A program made the translations under genes and the position numbers. Below are positions 37,300 to 45,997 of a DNA stretch of 64,000 bases, one piece after another. The stretch lies in assembly GCF_001647715.1 (NCBI RefSeq), contig NZ_CP015600.1, forward strand, positions 5,084,001 through 5,148,000, in the 5' to 3' direction. Under the pieces are notes generated by a model. That model did no database searches and had not been told where the DNA came from. It saw only the letters and a program-made list of their open reading frames with translations. Numbering within the stretch: position 1 is the stretch's first letter; each line of letters begins with the position of its first letter. Source of the stretch: Pseudomonas antarctica. Lineage in GTDB: Bacteria > Pseudomonadota > Gammaproteobacteria > Pseudomonadales > Pseudomonadaceae.

Positions 37300-37320
37300 T
37301 TGACTGTTCCTATAAGTAAC

Positions 37321-37359
37321 GCGGTTGCGTTAACGTGCACTAAACTGTAACGCAACCGC
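37321..37359. other. Perfect 12-bp inverted repeat after gcvT
   Basis: GCGGTTGCGTTA (37321-37332) pairs exactly with TAACGCAACCGC (37348-37359) around 15 nt. There is no T tract. It may terminate or stabilise the gcv transcript. The rest of the 389-bp gap to the cold-shock gene (37360-37688) holds its promoter and a ~150-nt leader with pyrimidine-rich stretches; no other gene is seen. Confidence 0.6.
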
Positions 37360-37688
37360 CATAAAACAGTGCATCCGCGATAGTCAATGTAATAGGGGCC
37401 CACCGATAACAAGTGATCAACTCTATCGAATAAGCGGGTTCCATATTGTTGATCAAACAGTCATGAAGCCAAGCAAACGCTGGGCTTTTGGCAGGGCTTG
37501 TTTTTTCTCCATTAGTTGGCGTAGAGTTTGCTCACTGTGTTTGCATGGGTCGCTTTGAACCTGGACCTGGGCAGTAGCCAAAGTTTGCTACAACCCGTTC
37601 GACGTCTCTTACTTTCCTGCAACCCAGCCCAGTACTCTTTCATGTGAAAGGGGCTGTCATTAATTTTTAGCGTCAAGGAAATAAGAAA

Positions 37689-37901
37689 ATGGCTGATCGT
37701 CAGAGCGGTACCGTCAAGTGGTTTAACGACGAGAAAGGGTTTGGTTTTATCACTCCAGAAAGCGGTCCGGATCTGTTCGTCCATTTCCGCGCTATTCAGG
37801 GCAACGGCTTCAAGAGCCTCAAAGAAGGCCAGAAAGTGACTTTCATCGCCGTGCAGGGCCAGAAAGGCATGCAGGCTGACGAAGTACAAGCAGAAGGCTG
37901 A
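37689..37901 (+). CDS. Cold-shock domain protein (CspA family)
   Basis: The 70-residue protein is a single OB-fold cold-shock domain with RNP1 KGFGFITP and RNP2 LFVHFRAIQ, matching CspA-type RNA chaperones that melt mRNA secondary structure. Note FVHFRAI in place of the more common FVHFSAI. AAGGAAATAAG precedes the ATG by 6 bp, and the long leader upstream is typical for cold-inducible csp genes. A strong terminator follows 13 bp after the stop. Several csp paralogues exist in pseudomonads, so I give no letter. Confidence 0.93.
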   Translation: MADRQSGTVKWFNDEKGFGFITPESGPDLFVHFRAIQGNGFKSLKEGQKVTFIAVQGQKGMQADEVQAEG

Positions 37902-37914
37902 TCCCTGCTGCGAC

Positions 37915-37949
37915 AAAAAGCCCCTGATGGTGACATCAGGGGCTTTTTT
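37915..37949. terminator. Terminator after the cold-shock gene
   Basis: Perfect 10-bp stem GCCCCTGATG / CATCAGGGGC around GTGA with A5 before and T6 after. Confidence 0.95.
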
Positions 37950-37995
37950 ATAAGCGTTTATCCGTAAAATGGCTTTTTTCTCAAGAGAAACTGCC

Positions 37996-38484
37996 ATGTC
38001 CAAACCCCTGCTGAGCCCCCAAGGCGAGTTTCCCGCCGTCGGCCTGGGCCGTCGTCTGGCAGCGATGTTCTATGACTTTCTGTTGTGCACGGCCCTGCTG
38101 ATCGTCACGGCGTTTATCTACAAGATGGTGTGGATGGCGTTTATCGGCGAAGCCAAGATGCGCACGCTCACCGAATCCGGCGCGCTGGACGGCGACCCGC
38201 TGCTGTCGACGATTTTGTTTTTTGTATTGTTTGGTTTTTTTGCCAAATTCTGGACCCATTCCGGGCAGACGCTGGGCATGCAGGTGTGGGGCGTGCGCGT
38301 ACAGAACGCCGACGGCTCACGCATCAGCCTGTGGCAGGCGCTGTTGCGGTTTGTGGTGTCGATTGCGTCGTGGTTGTGCGTGGGGCTGGGGTTTATCTGG
38401 TCGCTGTTTGATAAACAGAAACGCAGCTGGCATGACATTTATTCGGATACCCAACTGGTGCGGATTCCGAAGCAGAAGAAATAA
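37996..38484 (+). CDS. RDD-family membrane protein
   Basis: The 162-residue protein shows the RDD layout: GLGRRLAAMFYDFLL (Arg-Arg and Asp in helix 1), second helix WMAFIG..., the HSGQTLGMQVWGVRVQ motif between helices and a final helix with IYSDTQLVRIP. RDD proteins are small three- or four-helix inner-membrane proteins; some act as cation/proton exchangers or transporter accessory parts, and function here is unknown. ATG 37996 follows TCAAGAGAAA. It lies between a terminator and a palindromic repeat, so it is a single-gene unit. Confidence 0.88.
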   Translation: MSKPLLSPQGEFPAVGLGRRLAAMFYDFLLCTALLIVTAFIYKMVWMAFIGEAKMRTLTESGALDGDPLLSTILFFVLFGFFAKFWTHSGQTLGMQVWGVRVQNADGSRISLWQALLRFVVSIASWLCVGLGFIWSLFDKQKRSWHDIYSDTQLVRIPKQKK

Positions 38485-38505
38485 TTCCAAACCGCACAAA
38501 ACAAC

Positions 38506-38592
38506 TGTGGGAGCTGGCTTGCCTGCGATGCGGGCACCTCGGTCTATCAGGCAGACCAGGGTGATGCTATCGCAGGCAAGCCAGCTCCCACA
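38506..38592. repeat. Extragenic palindromic repeat doublet, copy 8
   Basis: TGTGGGAGCTGGCTTGCCTGCGATGCGGG...ATCGCAGGCAAGCCAGCTCCCACA, between the convergent RDD and nadA genes. Confidence 0.9.
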
Positions 38593-38615
38593 TTTTGACC
38601 GCGTTTACAATTAAA

Positions 38616-39674
38616 TTAAGCGTTGCCGGCGAGCTTCAAGCGCGCAGCCTGGGTGAAGTCCAGCATGCGCTTTAACGGGCGCACGGCGTGTGGAATCACC
38701 GACGGCTCGACGAATATCTCATTACTGCCCTCACGCAGGCACTGCAGCGTGCGCTCCAGCGTGTTCATCGCCATCCACGGGCAGTGCGCGCAACTGCGGC
38801 ACGCCGCGCCGTTACCGGCAGTAGGCGCCTCAATGAAGACTTTATCCGGGCACAGCTGCTGCATCTTGTAGAAGATGCCGCGGTCGGTCGCCACGATGAA
38901 CGTCTTGTTCGGCAAACGCTGTGCGGCGGCAATCAGCTGGCTGGTGGAGCCCACCGCGTCCGCGAGCTCGATCACCGCGGTCGGCGACTCCGGGTGCACC
39001 AGAATCGCCGCGTCCGGATACAGCGCCTTCATGTCTTCAAGCTGCTTGGACTTGAACTCCTCGTGGACGATGCACGCCCCGTCCCACAGCAACATATCCG
39101 CGCCGGTCTGGCGCTGGATGTAGGTGCCCAAGTGCTTGTCCGGGCCCCAGATAATTGTCTCGCCGTTGTCCATCAGGCTTTCGACGATTTCCAGTGCGCA
39201 GCTGGAGGTCACGACCCAATCCGCCCGGGCTTTGACCGCGGCCGAGGTGTTGGCGTAGACCACCACGGTGCGCTCGGGATGCTGGTCGCAAAATGCCGAA
39301 AACTCATCCACCGGGCAGCCCAGGTCCAGGGAACACGTGGCTTCCAGGGTGGGCATGAGGATGCGTTTTTCGGGGGTGAGGATTTTGGCGGTCTCGCCCA
39401 TGAAACGCACACCGGCAACCAATACGGTCTTGGCCGGGTGGGCAGCGCCGAAGCGCGCCATTTCCAGGGAATCGGAGACACAGCCGCCGGTTTCTTCGGC
39501 CAGGGCCTGAATCACCGGGTCGCAATAAAAGTGGGCAACCAGCACCGCGTCTTGAGCCTTGAGCTCGGCGGCGATGGCGACACGCAGGCTCGCCTCTTCT
39601 TCGGCGCTGAGGGCCTTGGGCTGCTTGGCGTCGAGGTGAGCTTGAACCAGTAGGCGTTCGGAAATTTGCGTCAT
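38616..39674 (-). CDS. nadA: Quinolinate synthase A
   Basis: The 352-residue enzyme carries the three cysteines of the NadA [4Fe-4S] cluster in the order seen in the family: [14 protein letters not shown] and [10 protein letters not shown] near the N terminus, [14 protein letters not shown], and [18 protein letters not shown] near the C terminus. It condenses iminoaspartate with dihydroxyacetone phosphate to quinolinate, second step of de novo NAD synthesis with NadB and NadC. ATG 39674 is preceded by AGGTC; extra N-terminal codons upstream to 39776 are low-complexity and not conserved. Confidence 0.95.
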   Translation of the reverse strand: MTQISERLLVQAHLDAKQPKALSAEEEASLRVAIAAELKAQDAVLVAHFYCDPVIQALAEETGGCVSDSLEMARFGAAHPAKTVLVAGVRFMGETAKILTPEKRILMPTLEATCSLDLGCPVDEFSAFCDQHPERTVVVYANTSAAVKARADWVVTSSCALEIVESLMDNGETIIWGPDKHLGTYIQRQTGADMLLWDGACIVHEEFKSKQLEDMKALYPDAAILVHPESPTAVIELADAVGSTSQLIAAAQRLPNKTFIVATDRGIFYKMQQLCPDKVFIEAPTAGNGAACRSCAHCPWMAMNTLERTLQCLREGSNEIFVEPSVIPHAVRPLKRMLDFTQAARLKLAGNA

Positions 39675-39857
39675 GTTCGCAAGACCTGCAGGCGCAGTTG
39701 CGCGAAAGTCGAGTGTACCACCGGCTCTGGAGCCCTTCGGGCGCCGCCGGACGAAGTGATTGTGTTCATCAAGCACGGGTGAAGCTGCGCAAGGCTACAG
39801 AATATCGAATGGATTCAAAAGCCTAATCTGGCATTCACAGGTGCATCGGTCGGGCAA

Positions 39858-39898
39858 AAAAAAACGGGAAACCCGACGCAGGGGTTTCCCGTTTTCCA
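39858..39898. terminator. Terminator after the 525-aa gene (bidirectional)
   Basis: AAACGGGAAACCC (39862-39874) pairs with GGGTTTCCCGTTT (39882-39894); on the minus strand it is followed by a T-run. It ends the leftward unknown gene and separates it from nadA. Confidence 0.9.
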
Positions 39899-39905
39899 AC
39901 CGGTG

Positions 39906-41483
39906 TCAGCGCTGCAGTACGGAGGGGTCTTCCTGCAGCATCACCGAGTCATGCAGGCTCGCCAACGCATCCTTTAGCGTTGACTGCTCCAGCGCATCCT
40001 TGGATTTTTTGCTTTCCTGGGCCGCGTGCTCAAGCAACGCCAGGTAGTCGCGCCTGGATGAGCCCTCCTTCGGCACCACGGTGTCCTCTACCAGCTTGGC
40101 CATCACATATTTCTGCGTATGGGTGTTCTGTACAGCCGTTTGCGAGACAGACGCGCTGGCCAGTTGGCCGTCTTTGTAGGCGAAGCTCGCCGTACTGCTG
40201 GCCTTGTCCTGCACTTGCACATACAGGTAGTTCTGCGATTCACGGTTGCCGTCAAAAACCGGCGGTTTGCCACCGTTGAGGCTGGTGTGGAAGTTCGCAG
40301 AAAGCGCCGACTGCTGGTGCTGGGTAACGCTACGATCTGCGGTACTGCGACCGTTGACCTGGGTTTTCTGCGACACGTTGTAGGAAAAGCTATCGACTTC
40401 CGACGGGCGCATTGGGTTGGTGCCGTCAACGGCCTGCTGGATCGAGGCTTTGAAGTCAGCCAGGCCAGTCAACAAGCCTTTGTCGCTTGGGTTGTTGCTC
40501 AAGGCGGCGGGAGCGGTCGTGCCTTGTGGATAGTTGCTGTTCATGGCGCTGAATGCGTCCTTGAACATTGCCATCAAGTCCGCATTGGCACTGCCGCGCT
40601 GTTGCACCCGGTCAAATTGTGCAAGGTAGGTTTTCAGCGCATTGGCTTGTTGTTTGGCATCGCCAAGGATCGTCGCGTTTTTGAGGTCCACTGCCAGGTC
40701 AATGTTACCGGCCGGGCCACTCATTCGTGTGGTACGGCTCTGACTGTCGGCGTGAAAAGCCAGGCTCAGGTCCTTGCCGTCCAGGGCCTTCAGGTTGGCA
40801 TTGAGGTCGACGGAAGCCAGCACCTGGGTATCGAACTGGGTCAACTTGCTCAGATCGAGTTTTGGCGGCACGGCGGTCAGCCCGTCCACCGAGGCCTGGA
40901 AGGCACTGCCCAATTGACCGACGGCCTTGAGCTCATCAGCCGTCAAGTCGCCGCCCTCTACCGTGGCCTGCACACCCAGGCCATCTTTCTGGCTGGACAG
41001 GCTGAAGGTGACGGTCTTGCCGCTGGCGGTCTTGATGCTGAGGCTGACCTGGTTGTCGGCCTTGTTGTGCAGTACCGTCTGGTCGGTCTTGATCGCGCCG
41101 GCGTCCCCGGCCCGGGCAGCCGTGGTGTTGAGCACGGACTGTGAAATACCGACACCGCCGCCCTGGGTGAATTGATCCACCAACGCCGCGCCCAGGCCGC
41201 TGTAGCGACTGGCCGTGGAGATCGAATTAAAGCTGCTGTTGATGGCCTTGGTCACTGCATCCTGGCTGCTGTTTTCCCAGGCCCGCACCGTTTCCTGGCC
41301 GGGCATCTGCCCGTCTCGAGAGTAGATATCGACGACATCAGCCGCTGGATTGCCGAGGCTGACCACCGCAGAGGGCCGAACCGGTGAGACATCGACAGTG
41401 TTCGCCACGGTGGCCGGCGACGGCGTGGTGGCCGCGCGAACGATGAGGGGATTGGTAGCGATGATAGGCGTTAGCGTAGTCAT
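39906..41483 (-). CDS. Cysteine-free 525-residue protein of unknown function
   Basis: The protein has no cysteine, no signal peptide and no membrane segment. It begins with a Thr/Pro/Ala-rich low-complexity stretch (MTTLTPIIATNPLIVRAATTPSPATVANTVDVSPVRP), then a mainly polar Ser/Thr/Gln/Asn-rich body: IYSRDGQMPGQETVRAWENS, SLSIKTASGKTVTFSLSSQKDGLGVQATVEGG, FSYNVSQKTQVNGRSTADRSVTQHQQSALSANFHTSLNGG and a helical end. Similar uncharacterised proteins occur in other pseudomonads, some mislabelled as a dehydrogenase. Cysteine-free, Thr-rich starts are seen in proteins exported without a Sec signal, so a secreted or flagellum-linked role is possible. ATG 41483 has a weak GGAC site. It is a single-gene unit with its own terminator. 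Confidence 0.72.
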   Translation of the reverse strand: MTTLTPIIATNPLIVRAATTPSPATVANTVDVSPVRPSAVVSLGNPAADVVDIYSRDGQMPGQETVRAWENSSQDAVTKAINSSFNSISTASRYSGLGAALVDQFTQGGGVGISQSVLNTTAARAGDAGAIKTDQTVLHNKADNQVSLSIKTASGKTVTFSLSSQKDGLGVQATVEGGDLTADELKAVGQLGSAFQASVDGLTAVPPKLDLSKLTQFDTQVLASVDLNANLKALDGKDLSLAFHADSQSRTTRMSGPAGNIDLAVDLKNATILGDAKQQANALKTYLAQFDRVQQRGSANADLMAMFKDAFSAMNSNYPQGTTAPAALSNNPSDKGLLTGLADFKASIQQAVDGTNPMRPSEVDSFSYNVSQKTQVNGRSTADRSVTQHQQSALSANFHTSLNGGKPPVFDGNRESQNYLYVQVQDKASSTASFAYKDGQLASASVSQTAVQNTHTQKYVMAKLVEDTVVPKEGSSRRDYLALLEHAAQESKKSKDALEQSTLKDALASLHDSVMLQEDPSVLQR

Positions 41484-41566
41484 GACAGTCCGTGTCTTGA
41501 AAGCTGAGTAGCGTTCAATTTAACCAAGACGCATCGGCATTGACAGCATTGAAGCCGAAATAAATA

Positions 41567-41599
41567 GCAAAGAGCCATGCCAAAAAACCGGCTCTTTGC
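41567..41599 (-). terminator. Hairpin following the barrel-end remnant
   Basis: GCAAAGAGCC (41567-41576) pairs exactly with GGCTCTTTGC (41590-41599). On the minus strand it is followed by TATTTATTT. It stands directly after the minus-strand frame at 41613-41753, as a terminator would. Confidence 0.6.
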
Positions 41600-41612
41600 C
41601 GTATTGCGCAGA

Positions 41613-41753
41613 TCAGAACCGGTAAGTCACCGAACCGCCAAGATCATTGGCGCTGTTTTCATACCTGGCGTCACAGGTCAGGCCACATGCTGGTGGGATC
41701 TGGCGAACCTTGATCGGTTCTTCTTTCAAGTCTGCCCGCGGTTTATTGAGCAC
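41613..41753 (-). pseudogene. Possible remnant of an outer-membrane beta-barrel gene (C-terminal end)
   Basis: On the minus strand a 46-codon frame from GTG 41753 ends with YENSANDLGGSVTYRF followed by TGA (41613-41615). A final strand of alternating residues ending in Phe is the assembly signal of outer-membrane barrels. The rest of the frame (VLNKPRADLKEEPIKVRQIPPACGLTCDA) is unlike a barrel, has no ribosome site and is closed upstream by a stop, so it looks like a gene end left after a deletion. A hairpin follows. The remaining bases of the 358-bp gap (41754-41841) hold the start region of the kinase gene. Confidence is moderate at best. Confidence 0.4.
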
Positions 41754-41841
41754 GCGCCCGTGTAATCACGCTCAAGTCGCTGGTGGGATAGGTATCGTAA
41801 TGACATGATGAAGGCCATTTAACGCATTCGGCCAAACTCAA

Positions 41842-43872
41842 ATGAATAGCACCGTCGGGATGGGCCCCGAGGCAAGTCACGCGCCCAATCCCATCAAAGG
41901 CGGCGCAAGCGAGCTGGCCACCACTGGCTTGGGTAGAAACGAAGCGTTCACCGAGCGCGTGCTGGCCAGCATCAACGATTGCATCAAAGTCCTGGACCTT
42001 GACGCCCGCCTCACCTTTATGAGTGAAGGTGGCCAGAAAATCATGGAAGTCAGTGACTTCAACAGCATCCGCGGCTGCCCCTGGCCCGACTTCTGGCAGG
42101 ACCAGGGAAACCTGGATGCCAAGGCCGCCGTGCAGGCTGCCCAAAACGGTGACAGCGCGAGCTTTATCGGCCCCGCCCAAACCTTGGCCGGCAACCTGAA
42201 ATGGTGGCATGTGCAGGTCAGTCCGATCCTGGACAGCGACGGCCGGCCGGAGCAGATCCTCTGCGTCTCCCGTGATATCACCGCCCTGCGTGAAGCCGAA
42301 GAGTCACTGCGTAAACTCAATGAATCCCTGGAGCAGCGGGTGGTGGAGCGTACCCGTGATCGCGACCGTATCTGGCGTCTGTCGCCGGACCTGATGCTGG
42401 TCGCTCAGCTCGACGGTGTTATCTCTGCCGTCAACCCGGCCTGGACACGCATGCTCGGTCACACCGAACACGACCTGGTGGGCAGTCAATTGCTGGCCCT
42501 GGTGCACCCGGACGACCTGGCCGTCTCGTCATCGGCGGTCAGCCGCCTGGGAGATGGCAAGAACTTTCCCAACTTCAAGAATCGTTACCGCCACCAGGAT
42601 GGCAGCTACCGCATGATCGCCTGGACCGCTGTGCCCGACAGCGACTACATCCACGCGGTGGGCCGTGATATCCAGGCCGAGGAAGAGGCCAAGGAAGCCT
42701 TGCGCTTGTCGGAAGACGCCCTGCGTCAATCACAGAAACTGGAAGCGATTGGCCAACTCACCGGCGGCGTCGCACACGATTTCAATAACCTGCTGACAGT
42801 GATCAAGTCCTGTGCCGACTTGCTCAAAACGCCTTCGCTGAGCGAAGTACGGCGCATCAAGTATGTGGAAGCCATCGCCAATACCGTGGACCGTGCCGCC
42901 CGCCTGACGGCGCAGCTGCTGACATTCGCCCGCCGCCAGGCCCTGCGCCCGGAAGTCTTCAACGTCGGCGACAGCGTATTACGGGTGGGCGAAATGATGG
43001 ACAGCCTGACCGGTTCACGCATCAAGGTCACTATCGAGGTGCCGCAGAAACCGCGCTTTATCAACGCCGATGAAAGCCAGTTCGAGACCGCCCTGGTGAA
43101 TATGGTGGTCAACGCACGCGATGCCATGGCTGGCAATGGCCAATTGTCGATCAAAGTGGCGACGGCCAACTGGCTGCCTTCGGTGCGTGCCCATCCGGTA
43201 CGTGTCGCCGACTACGTGACCATTGAGCTAAGCGATACCGGTTCAGGCATCGCGCCGGAAAAGCTCGACGCCATCTTCGAACCGTTCTACACCACCAAGG
43301 GCATCGGCCAGGGCACCGGCTTGGGGTTGTCACAGGTGTACGGTTTTGCCAAACAATCGGGGGGTGAAATCCTGGTGCAGAGCGAATGCGGCAAAGGCAG
43401 CCAGTTTGTTTTGTACTTGCCTGAAGTCGAGGCGGGCGTGACGTCAGCCACCCCGGAAAACCAGTGCGCCCCGATTGCTTGCGACTTGTGCGTGCTGATG
43501 GTCGAGGACAACGCCGATGTCGGCCTCTACACCTCGCAGACTCTGGAGCAAATGGGTTTTAAAGTGCTGTGGGTGCCCGACGCCAACAGTGCACTCGACG
43601 CCCTGGCGCCCAACCCGGAGAGCTTCCAAGTGGTGTTCTCCGACATCTCGATGCCAGGCATGAGCGGGCTGGAGTTGCTCGACGCGATCGAAGCCCTCTA
43701 CCCGTGGCTCCCCGTGGTACTGACCACAGGCTACAACGATGAATACGCACGCATCGCCCAGGAAGAAGCGCAACGCTTTGTGCTGCTGCAAAAACCCTAT
43801 TCCACCGAGGCGTTGGCAGTGCAGTTGCACAAAGTGGTCAAGAGCCGCCTGAACCTGATTCCCCAAGACTGA
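41842..43872 (+). CDS. PAS-PAS hybrid sensor histidine kinase (orphan)
   Basis: The 676-residue cytosolic protein has two PAS domains (about 35-150 and 175-285), a HisKA domain with the phospho-acceptor His in GGVAHDFNNLLTVIK (about 310), an HATPase domain (N box VNMVVNARDAM, G1 DTGSGIAPEKL, F box FEPFYTTKGIG, G2 GTGLGLSQVYGFA), and a C-terminal receiver domain (about 545-665; Asp in VVFSDISMPGMSG). No membrane helix is seen, so it senses an internal signal. There is no adjacent DNA-binding regulator; output must pass to another receiver or phosphotransfer protein. The ATG at 41842 has a weak ribosome site and the ATG at 41860 is possible. Confidence 0.88.
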   Translation: MNSTVGMGPEASHAPNPIKGGASELATTGLGRNEAFTERVLASINDCIKVLDLDARLTFMSEGGQKIMEVSDFNSIRGCPWPDFWQDQGNLDAKAAVQAAQNGDSASFIGPAQTLAGNLKWWHVQVSPILDSDGRPEQILCVSRDITALREAEESLRKLNESLEQRVVERTRDRDRIWRLSPDLMLVAQLDGVISAVNPAWTRMLGHTEHDLVGSQLLALVHPDDLAVSSSAVSRLGDGKNFPNFKNRYRHQDGSYRMIAWTAVPDSDYIHAVGRDIQAEEEAKEALRLSEDALRQSQKLEAIGQLTGGVAHDFNNLLTVIKSCADLLKTPSLSEVRRIKYVEAIANTVDRAARLTAQLLTFARRQALRPEVFNVGDSVLRVGEMMDSLTGSRIKVTIEVPQKPRFINADESQFETALVNMVVNARDAMAGNGQLSIKVATANWLPSVRAHPVRVADYVTIELSDTGSGIAPEKLDAIFEPFYTTKGIGQGTGLGLSQVYGFAKQSGGEILVQSECGKGSQFVLYLPEVEAGVTSATPENQCAPIACDLCVLMVEDNADVGLYTSQTLEQMGFKVLWVPDANSALDALAPNPESFQVVFSDISMPGMSGLELLDAIEALYPWLPVVLTTGYNDEYARIAQEEAQRFVLLQKPYSTEALAVQLHKVVKSRLNLIPQD

Positions 43873-43977
43873 GCCTGAGCCGCTTGTATAAACACGCCGA
43901 TTAAACAGTTATTTCGCAACAATCAAAAACCTCGCACCACTCCGTTAATACGAAATAACCCGCAAAACCAACCCCAT

Positions 43978-43998
43978 CAGGTGCCCACAGGGCACCTG
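43978..43998. terminator. Tight hairpin after the hybrid kinase
   Basis: CAGGTGCCC (43978-43986) pairs exactly with GGGCACCTG (43990-43998) across a 3-nt loop, 106 bp after the kinase stop. No T tract directly behind it. The rest of this 304-bp gap (43873-44176) is A/T-rich and must include the promoter for the secretion pair; I found no clear Pho box there. Confidence 0.5.
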
Positions 43999-44176
43999 CG
44001 CACCACCTTTGTGCATTTTTTTGCTGAATAACGCGGCATTCCTCACGTTTTACGTAATAAATCCTACAGACGATGTAACAAACCGTTTATTGATAACTCA
44101 AGTGCGGCAAGTCCCCGAGTTGATGGTTTGGCTCGATGGGCATGAATCGAGTGTATTTCTACGTTAAGGATGTCGA

Positions 44177-45892
44177 GTGCCGAATCAGCCCTCAACCAAT
44201 CGCCCGTGTTGTATCCAGAAAATAGGCGCCGCCCTGCTCTGCCTGTGTGCGCTGCCGGTGGCCGCCGCCGAGGGACCGCAGCTCGGTCAGGAAGCCCTGC
44301 GCCTGCAGCAACAACAGCAGCGCGACTTGCAACAACTGCAACTCGAGCAACGCCAGCGGCAGATACAAAGAGGCAGTTTCGGCGCGCAACCGGCCACACC
44401 GGCCTTGCCTGAGGGGGTCGCCAAAGACCAACGCTGCTGGCCCTTGCGCGGTACACGCGTGGCCGGTGTGACCTTGTTCAGTAACGCTGAGCTGAACAAA
44501 CACGTCGAACCCTATGTGGCCGCCTGCATGGGCGTCACCCAGATCAACCGCCTGTTGGCCGAGATTACCCGCCTGTACGTTGAGGCCGGCTACATCGCCA
44601 GCCGCCCGTACCTGATCAGCACGCCGGCCGCTGGGCACCCGCTGGATATTCACGTCGAAGAAGGCTACGTCGAAGCCGTCGAATTGACTGACCAGAGCTT
44701 GCCCGTGTCGTTACGCGGAGCGTTTCCCGGGATGCTCGGCAAGCCGCTGAACCTGCGCGACCTGGAACAAGGCCTGGACCAGCTCAATCGCCTGCGCTCG
44801 GTGGACCTCACCGCCGACATCGCCCCTGGCAGCGAACCTGGCGCATCGCGAATCATCCTGCACTCGCGCAGCACGGCCTCGCGTTGGGGGCTCGGACTGG
44901 GTGTGGATAACCTCGGCAGCGCCGGCACCGGCCGTGATCGCAATGCCATCAGCCTGAGCCTGGACAGCCCGTTGGAACTCAACGATTCGCTCAACCTGAG
45001 CTTCAGCGACACGCTCAATCACGGCCCGCGCTACAGCCGCAGCAACAGCCTGTTTTATTCCATCCCTTACGGCTACTGGACCTACAGCCTGTTCGCCAGC
45101 CATGCCGAATACCGCTCGCCCTTCAAGCTCAGCAGCGCCACGTTTTATAACAGCGGCCGCACCGATCAGGTCAGCTTGCGCACCGACCGGGTGTTGTGGC
45201 GCGACCAGGGCCATCAACTCAGCGCCAACCTGCAACTGGCCTACAAGGACGTCGACAGCTACCTGCAAAAGGTTCGCCTGGGCATCCAGAGCCCAACGCT
45301 GACCGTGGCCGAGGCCGGCGTGAACCTGTTCTGGCTCAACAGCGCGGTGTGGAACCTCGACGTCAATTACGCCCAAGGCCTGACCTGGTTCGGCGCCGAT
45401 CGCGATGCCGACCACGTGCAGAAAAACCTGCCTCAGGCGCAATTCCACAAGTACCGCGCCAACCTGACTCAATGGCGCAACGGCCAATGGCTGGGCCAAC
45501 CGTGGCAGTGGCAGAGCCAGCTGTCGGCGCAATACAGCCCGGACACGCTGCCCGCCATTGAACAACTGCTGGGCACCGACGACTCGGCCGTGCGTGGCTA
45601 CCGCGAAAACAGCGCGTCGGGAGCCATCGGCGCGGTATGGCGCAACACCTTGCGCCTGCCGCTCAACAGCGACCTGGCGGTCAAGATCACGCCACGCCTG
45701 GGCCTGGACAACGGCTGGGTCAAACGCGAACACGGCGCCCAAGGCCAACGCCTGAGCGCTGCCAGTGCCGGGCTCAACCTGAGCTGGAAGAACGTGCAGC
45801 TCGACCTCGATTACCAACGCAACCTCAACACCCCCGCAGGTTTTGCCCAGGAGCCGGATGTGTGGCTGACGCGCCTGAGCCTGCAAATATGA
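44177..45892 (+). CDS. Two-partner secretion outer-membrane transporter (TpsB; FhaC/ShlB/HecB family)
   Basis: The 571-residue protein has a signal peptide (ALLCLCALPVAAAEG, cleaved near 31), a Gln-rich helical linker (LRLQQQQQRDLQQLQLEQRQRQIQRG) that may be the FhaC H1 plug helix region, POTRA modules (about 80-220; VTLFSNAELNKHVEPYV, VEEGYVEAVEL) and a 16-stranded barrel with the family motif VRGYRENSASGA (VRGY of the L6 loop, about residue 475). It exports and folds one TpsA exoprotein, here encoded 105 bp downstream. GTG 44177 is supported by AAGGA 8 bp before it. The final residue pattern LTRLSLQI lacks the usual terminal Phe. Confidence 0.93.
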   Translation: MPNQPSTNRPCCIQKIGAALLCLCALPVAAAEGPQLGQEALRLQQQQQRDLQQLQLEQRQRQIQRGSFGAQPATPALPEGVAKDQRCWPLRGTRVAGVTLFSNAELNKHVEPYVAACMGVTQINRLLAEITRLYVEAGYIASRPYLISTPAAGHPLDIHVEEGYVEAVELTDQSLPVSLRGAFPGMLGKPLNLRDLEQGLDQLNRLRSVDLTADIAPGSEPGASRIILHSRSTASRWGLGLGVDNLGSAGTGRDRNAISLSLDSPLELNDSLNLSFSDTLNHGPRYSRSNSLFYSIPYGYWTYSLFASHAEYRSPFKLSSATFYNSGRTDQVSLRTDRVLWRDQGHQLSANLQLAYKDVDSYLQKVRLGIQSPTLTVAEAGVNLFWLNSAVWNLDVNYAQGLTWFGADRDADHVQKNLPQAQFHKYRANLTQWRNGQWLGQPWQWQSQLSAQYSPDTLPAIEQLLGTDDSAVRGYRENSASGAIGAVWRNTLRLPLNSDLAVKITPRLGLDNGWVKREHGAQGQRLSAASAGLNLSWKNVQLDLDYQRNLNTPAGFAQEPDVWLTRLSLQI

Positions 45893-45997
45893 GCCGATAT
45901 CTGTTTAGCCTGAATTAACCGTAATCCCTGACCACCACAGCAGCGTTGCAACGAACAACGCACGTCGCGGATCAGCCAACACAGAGCGAAATTATTT

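Noticed and set aside
41577..41765. 62-codon plus-strand frame before the hybrid kinase
   Set aside because: No ribosome site, overlaps the hairpin, and the minus-strand remnant explains the open frame better.
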